This document shows positions 58,508 to 64,000 of a stretch of 64,000 nucleotides of DNA, in pieces. The translations under genes were made by a program, and so were the position numbers. Source of the DNA: Plectrocnemia conspersa (lineage: Eukaryota; Arthropoda; Insecta; Trichoptera; Polycentropodidae). Every line of letters starts with the position of its first letter. The first letter of the stretch is position 1. The notes beneath the pieces are model-generated. The model did no database searches. It was not told where the DNA came from and worked only from the letters and a program-made list of their open reading frames with translations. The DNA lies in the NCBI GenBank assembly GCA_009617715.1, contig VTFK01000057.1:744001-808000 (forward strand), given 5' to 3'.

Positions 58508-58582
58508 TTGACTATCGTGACGCATTAGGTTTGCCTGTCAGGTCACGATGGTTATAATTTTAATAAATAAATAAATAATAAT
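58508..58582 (+). repeat. Retroelement 3' end: complete hairpin plus TAAA tail (best copy)
   Basis: GACTATCGTGACGCATTAGG, TTTGCCTGTCAGGTCACGAT, GGTTATAATTTTAATAAATA and further AAATAAAT. ATCGTGAC and GTCACGAT form the stem. This copy shows the full order that the other three preserve in part. Confidence 0.65.
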
Positions 58583-59425
58583 TGTGTTTATTATTATTAT
58601 GTGTACACCGCTAGTTCAAGTTTACCTCGATTAGACCTTATATACATATCTCTATGTAAAACCTAAAGAGAAATGGTGGATTATAGTTTTGGTTATAGTT
58701 AATGCCGTTAAAAGATTTTGAAAGTCTGCGTGATCATTGTAGGTAAGCTGCTCTTTGAATTCTTAGGTATTCCGAAATGACAAATTCACTCGTGTTTTAT
58801 TTGGCAAAGCACCTTTATTCGATGGTTGCTTTCTACTAAGCAATTACGTAGGAAGCTTTTACAGCACCAAGATAGAAGTAAATTTAAACCCAATATATAA
58901 GCTTGTGCCACCATTGTAATGAGTTTGCTAAAAATAATATTCCAAAGTGCATTTTTGAGATATCTCGTAAAGCATAGACGCAACAGAAAACCATAAGAAC
59001 ATGTCAAAAAAGTTTATTTTAAAAACAGATTTATTAAAATAATATCTACTATAAAATGCGTTGTCTAATTTAGAGGTCACTCTAACGACTATTTTAACAA
59101 CGAAAAAAAAGATATTCTCACAACAATGGAAGAGAGATTTCACGACCAAAAAATTGCGTTAATAGTGAAAAATATTGCACGGACCACCTAATTGCACATC
59201 CTCTCCGAAACGTACCGATTAAAAAACTATTCTTTGTTTGAAAAAAATGTGCTCGAGACAATATATTTTACATTGCGCACATTACTATTGTTCTTGGGCT
59301 CTTTGGTTACAGATCGCTGTGGGCCATTTTCCATACGTTATTATATATTATATTCTTGCTTTGTGAGATTATCGCCCTTCGTACAAGTTTTGGTCAGCAT
59401 CCTTATTTTTAGACTGTCAGACTTT
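58583..59425. other. AT-rich sequence, no gene recognised
   Basis: Overlapping small frames on both strands are unsupported; no repeat was recognised. Confidence 0.3.
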
Positions 59426-59640
59426 GATGTTATAACTACTTATTAGCATAATTATATAAATAGGGGAATCTCCTTTGTTCGGGAGCATCCCGTCACATAA
59501 AGTAAAACCACTGATCTTCACTGATTATTACGTAGAAATAACAATTATTTTATGACATATTCATCAATAAGCATGGAAGCTGGAAAACTGAGACTTTTGA
59601 TAGAATATCTCAAACCCTTTCTTGTAATATTCCGCAATGG
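59426..59640 (+). repeat. Solitary partial copy of the 365-bp repeat family
   Basis: TTAGCATAATTATATAAATAGGGGA-type order, TCTCCTTTGTTCGGGAGCAT and ATTATTTTATGACATATTCA resemble the third unit of the array near 52.35-52.5 kb. Confidence 0.5.
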
Positions 59641-61859
59641 ATACAAAAGAACATAGAATTGGTAGCCTCGTTGAGCACAAACTATTATCAAAAACAACGT
59701 GAAAGAGGGAGGGCAATAAGCAATACAATTGGCTCGCAAACTGTCTCAAACCTGCATTATAAATATGTGACACTTAGTCTCATAAGGGAGAGATCTCATT
59801 GGATAGACAAGCTACAGCAGCATAGATGAACCAGGATTCTGCATTAACATGAGAGGCGTCAGTGGATTGTCCAAAGACAGATCACGACACATCACATCCG
59901 ACAATAATACTACTCGACACGCCATTTCACTATCTGATAACGGCATCTATATTTTTCTATATATGTGATAATTTTATATATATTTATAAAATAAAGTTTT
60001 ACCAGCTTTTCCGGCTTCTATTTGGCATCAAAACCAAACTCCATCGGGTTCTAAACCAGAAAATGTTTTTTTTTAGTATCAACAGCTTATGAAATAAATA
60101 ATACATGAATATAAATTTATCACTGTAATATAATAAGTGATAGTCCAAAGTGTTACAACTTGTAACATAACAAACCACATATAAAAATTGGAACATCTGT
60201 GTTTATTTTAACAAATGACTTCTGTAGCTGAATTGTTATTTATGTTAATAGTGTATTTTTTAATGGCGGATATCGATTCTTCTGAGGAAATAGTATATAA
60301 TCTCTTAATTTATGTGTTCAGTACTCTTTACTTTAAATAAACATAAACATATGTATCTTTAAATAATAAAAATAAAAGGTACATATATATTTACCTTGAA
60401 TTTGATAGTGAAATTGATACTAAAGAATTAGTAATGCTCTCACAACAAATGGTAATGTTCCCACGTATCAAATCGTGCGTGATTCTCATTTGAATATTTA
60501 AAGTAAAGTTATTCACTCCATTACTTTCTGATGAGTTACCATCTCAAGATAGACACAGTTTCGAGTAATCCACTCTCGTCACCGTCAAAAGCTCGCACAC
60601 ATTCACTCAACCCACTTGGCTGTGTTCCTAACAATTAGCTTTATTACAACATTCGTCTTGTTTTTCACGAAATCGATTTTAATGGTGCGTTGAATCATTT
60701 CGCATATCGAAAAATAAATCCCCGTCACTTTGTATCTATGTATAACGATAGTTCGAGAATATCGAATGCAGGAATGCTAACTATTCGTTCGATCAAACGT
60801 CAATTGCACAAGTAGACACAATCGTCGGAAATAGATTGAAATGCTCGCTGAACTAAACGTTGTGGTACGTGTGCGTTTTTTTGCTTGAAAATTTGCATGA
60901 ATACGTCATACGGAATACGCCTACGAAAATTCAGTGGAAATAGGTCATCGGGTGCAAAAGAAAACTTTTACAAAGAATTTGCCGTTACTTTTGTTATTTT
61001 TTATGGGAATAATTTATATACCGTTCTAAATACACTGAATGAAATTAAATGGTAAATTTGTCATTGACCCATTTAATTGTTTTTCACTTGAAAATATTTA
61101 TTACATTTTATTGCCAATCAAAACATATTTTTCCACTTTAAAAATAATTGTAAACAATTCGATAGTATGAAGTCCGGATAAATATGATATTTACGATAGA
61201 GCAGATTTGTCAAATATACATATATTACTACTATGCATAGGCTTTGAGCTTCAATCCAGAGTTTCAAAAAAACGTTAACAGAAAAACATTATAGTATTAT
61301 CTTAAGCAGAAATAGTCAAATTTTGTCCGTTTGGTAAATTCACCGTAATTAAACGAGTTTAGTTACCGCGCAGCGAAATTTCTTCACACATTTCATTTAT
61401 GAATCAAAAATAAAATCAGAGTTCAGTCAACTTTACTAAGAGCGAAAATATACTTGCATTGGAATTGATTAATAAAAAAATATTTGTTTAGTTTTGTCAC
61501 AATTTGAGAAAATGGTTAATAAATAAAAAAAACTATATTTAAAGGCAGCTTCCAGTAGGGTCATAAACAAAAAATGCCGAATAGTTTTAATCTGTCGAAA
61601 TCTAAATTTATCCCCGAACGTTACAAATAGTTGATCACGTTGTAATCACCATAAATTACCACAATTGAAATGTACATAATGCCACAAGATTTTATTACAC
61701 AAGTCCACACTATATTGATAATGTTCCCCACAATACCCCATAGGAATTTAGTATTTCGAAAATTAATTAAGATGATCTATAGAGACCTTAGCATTGGTGA
61801 GCGTGTAGGTATTGTTTCAGCTCACTATAGGGTCGGTGCGAGCGAGTGAAAATGTGTTC
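59641..61859. other. No gene recognised; possible promoter with first exon at 60.4-60.9 kb
   Basis: On the minus strand a good 5' splice site, TTCAAG|GTAAAT, lies at about 60399/60398. Upstream of it (60500-60900) is a balanced, non-repetitive stretch with CTCTCGTCACCGTCAAAAGC. This layout would suit an untranslated first exon and promoter of a minus-strand gene with long introns, but nothing else supports it. Confidence 0.25.
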
Positions 61860-62640
61860 ATATTGATTTCCATCAGCACTAATGACTAGTTTTAACTCGG
61901 AACTGCATTGCAGTTCAAACCTTGAGATCAATCGACACCTTCAGCCTTCAGGCCGAGACTATCGAACTTAATCAAAAGTTAACTCAAACTTCAAGATGAA
62001 TTGGATATTGCACTACACAAGGCCACGGCAAGAACAATCCATTTTTAATTTATTGGCGATTCGCGTTCTGTACGATACGCTAGTTTGTAGCGAAACGAAG
62101 TACTCCTTGTTGTTGGAGAGAATTCAAAGAAATTCAAAGAGATATATCTACAAGAATAAGTATGAGTCGTATCTGTATTTGTGTACATAGTGCATTTTTA
62201 ATAGAAGCGTTAGGACGTAAGCGTTCTCGACGTAGCACCTAATCAATGAAGCACTTTTTAAAGTTACTAAGGAACGGTGTCAACAACCCGTCGATGATCA
62301 GTGGCTTACGGTTGCGATCTTTAGTGTACTTTAGATAGTCGCGATCGCGTCCCTAATTCTAGACTATTGCGGCCATGACAATGTTGTCGTTTCCAAACAC
62401 TAGCACTTAGGATTTGAAATTTCCTTTTTTAGTTTTGACTTGGAATTGCACTACAGTTCAAATATTTAGCTCACGGATCAATCAATATAAATGAGATATT
62501 ACTAACCTTCAGTTCGAGACTATCGAAGTCTGGAAAAAGACAGACAAGCAGCCTTCCCACACGATCGTCAGCGTTTTGGCCAATCCAGCTGTCTTCAAAA
62601 GTTAGCTCAAGCTTTGAGCTGATTTAGGGGCGGTACGAAC
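61860..62640 (+). repeat. Two diverged direct copies of a repeat enclosing a LINE scrap
   Basis: TAGTTTTAACTCGGAACTGC ... CAGTTCAAA ... CCTTCAGGCCGAGACTATCG (61888-61970) recurs as TAGTTTTGACTTGGAATTGC ... CAGTTCAAAT ... CCTTCAGTTCGAGACTATCG (62430-62526). The second is followed by AAAAGTTAGCTCAAGCTTTG, matching AAAAGTTAACTCAAACTTCA after the first. Between them (62258-62345) lies the repeat also found at 26.03 kb. Confidence 0.6.
62056..62190 (+). pseudogene. Non-LTR retrotransposon fragment (region after the RT domain)
   Basis: The frame reads IRVLYDTLVCSETKYSLLLE, RIQRNSKRYIYKNKY and SYLYL. This resembles the conserved block after the RT thumb in jockey-like elements (LYxSLVRSxLEY...IERVQRKFLRY). 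About 25 residues between the two halves (EY..VVWSP) are missing, so it is deleted inside as well as truncated. The frame opens at ATG 61996 but the upstream residues do not resemble a known protein. Confidence 0.55.
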
Positions 62641-63120
62641 AATCCATCGCCTATCCATATCTAAATAAAAAAATATTACACAGTTTATACAGCCGAAATT
62701 ACAATTTCTAAACGTGAAAATAATTTATTTTGAAGATTTTAATAAAAGCGTACATTGTATACTTTCAATATTATATCTAAGTTCGATTAAGAAATCACAG
62801 TCAGTAGAGCGCCATCACTTTCGTCAATATTATTAATTAGGAAGGCAATAGAAATATTTGAGTAAACTTATAATTTACCTCACATGTCATTACAAGTATG
62901 TTCATATATACAAATGTTATAATAGTCGAAACTTATTTTAAAATTTTAACAATTTTTAAAAAATATTGATGTTATTTATATGTCAATATGATAAAATCTA
63001 TCATGCATTTGAGGATATTTAATTGTTATTATTTAATTTAAAAAAAACTTTAGGGTAAGAGCAACGTTCCCTCTAAGGTCTAAGACGAGAGGGCCTCTGC
63101 GCAAAAAACCAAAAGACTGA
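62641..63120. other. AT-rich sequence, no gene recognised
   Basis: No exon or repeat was recognised here. Confidence 0.3.
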
Positions 63121-63405
63121 CTATGTAATTAAACCCTTTTCATTAACGCTATCTACTGACTGTGATTTCTGAACAGTGCCAAACTGGAAACTAACCCACC
63201 CGTCGATGTAAACGTTGGAGATATTTGTATATGATAAAGGTACAAGTAAAGACGCACATGAAGATGGTTGTAATGAATATACCAAACATAGAAGTGAGAG
63301 TGAATAAAAAATATTCCTCATGGTTCTCTTTTTACCTAAGACTACTGTTTCCATAAACCAAGCACAATTTTTTAACGTATTTGGTAAGATACTTAAATTC
63401 TTCAT
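63121..63405 (-). CDS. Secreted-like open frame, 94 codons (uncertain)
   Basis: ATG at 63405-63403 with a second in-frame ATG at 63321-63319 in a good context (AACCATGAGG). From the second ATG, MRNIFYSLSLLCLVYSLQPS followed by SCA looks like a cleavable signal peptide. The rest (SLLVPLSYTNISNVYIDGWV...) has one NIS glycosylation site and no Cys pairs. I recognise no family. It could be a small secreted protein, a first exon, or chance. No TATA or splice evidence decides it. Confidence 0.25.
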   Translation of the reverse strand: MKNLSILPNTLKNCAWFMETVVLGKKRTMRNIFYSLSLLCLVYSLQPSSCASLLVPLSYTNISNVYIDGWVSFQFGTVQKSQSVDSVNEKGLIT

Positions 63406-64000
63406 TTTGTATTTATTGTAACAAATTATTTAATGTAAGAATGGTTACGAACAAGTTACAAAGACATTTAAATTAGAAACATATTTTTTATGAAATCTAG
63501 ATCCTATTTTGAATGGTGTTTAAATTAACAAAATACATGTTTCATTACAGGAAGCAAAATTTTTAATAAAATAAAACAAGCAAATTATTTGGTGACTGAA
63601 CTTTTTTATAACAATGAAGAAAACTCCGATACAGATAAATGTATTATTCTAGCTGAATTGCCATAGTTACTTATAACGAGGAATATCCTGAAATCAACTT
63701 ATTAACTATCTCGAAGTTAGGATTAATCACATTTTTTTAACTGAAGTGCTCCTCGGTAAAATCAAAAATACACGAGAATTCTCAATAATACATTTACCGT
63801 CGAATTTCACATGATTAATGAGATATTCCAATAATAGTAGCTATAGCTTACGGCTTACGCTAGAAATATGTTTACGGTTTATAAATAAATATCGATAAAA
63901 TATTTCTTTCAAGCTATATAATATAAATATAATAAAACAGCTTTTCGAGAAATATCATTATTTGAAAGATTATACATACATATGTACATATATCTGTGAG
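63406..64000. other. AT-rich sequence to window end, nothing recognised
   Basis: No exon, repeat family or structured element was recognised. Confidence 0.3.

Overview
This window looks like nuclear DNA of an animal, most probably an insect. It is strongly AT-rich, has genes split by short GT-AG introns, and is full of decayed transposable elements: tRNA-derived SINEs, non-LTR retrotransposon pieces, and mariner, pogo-like and hAT-like DNA transposons and MITEs. There is no sign of prokaryotic organisation. The insect assignment rests on protein resemblance and repeat style, and the species cannot be told from the sequence.

Only the left 7.2 kb holds genes that can be read with confidence, and they are convergent. 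At the left edge, on the plus strand, are the last four coding exons of a pallidin homologue (BLOC-1 subunit 6), ending at 628. Facing it, on the minus strand from 7155 to 1811, is a complete nine-exon gene for a 465-residue TINAG-like / Swim-type protein: an N-terminal hydrophobic anchor or signal, a somatomedin B module, and a cathepsin B-like domain whose catalytic Cys and His positions are Ser and Gln. All nine exons join in frame. Its 2.9-kb intron 8 is swollen by a SINE, a foldback-type repeat and a MITE; the other introns are 69 to 383 bp except intron 1 (264 bp).

From 7.2 kb to 64 kb no complete gene can be built. The stretch holds nested repeats (8.3-9.4, 11.3-14.7, 26.0-28.0, 33.2-34.9, 43.6, 51.3-52.6, 54.1, 56.4, 58.5 and 61.8-62.6 kb). 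Between them lies long AT-rich sequence with a few islands of higher complexity (10.6-11.1, 16.2-16.7, 28.3-28.9, 31.1-31.6, 32.1-32.4, 46.9-47.2, 48.9-49.1, 55.0-55.4 and 60.5-60.9 kb) that could be promoters, enhancers or first exons. Weak coding candidates are a signal-peptide exon with TATA box, initiator and 5' splice site at 24.6 kb, an Arg-rich first-exon candidate at 47.1 kb, a Pro/Ser-rich terminal-exon candidate at 9.7 kb, and small secreted-like ORFs at 31.0 and 63.3 kb.

Several repeat families recur in both orientations, so their structure can be compared inside the window: a SINE of about 300-400 bp including a three-unit tandem array; a foldback repeat with about 113-bp arms around a fixed 6-bp spacer; a 3'-terminal hairpin plus TAAA tail shared by four retroelement ends; a poly-G-bearing unit of about 300 bp; and a roughly 365-bp unit that is tandem at 51.5-52.5 kb and solitary elsewhere. 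No CRISPR, rRNA or intact tRNA gene was seen.
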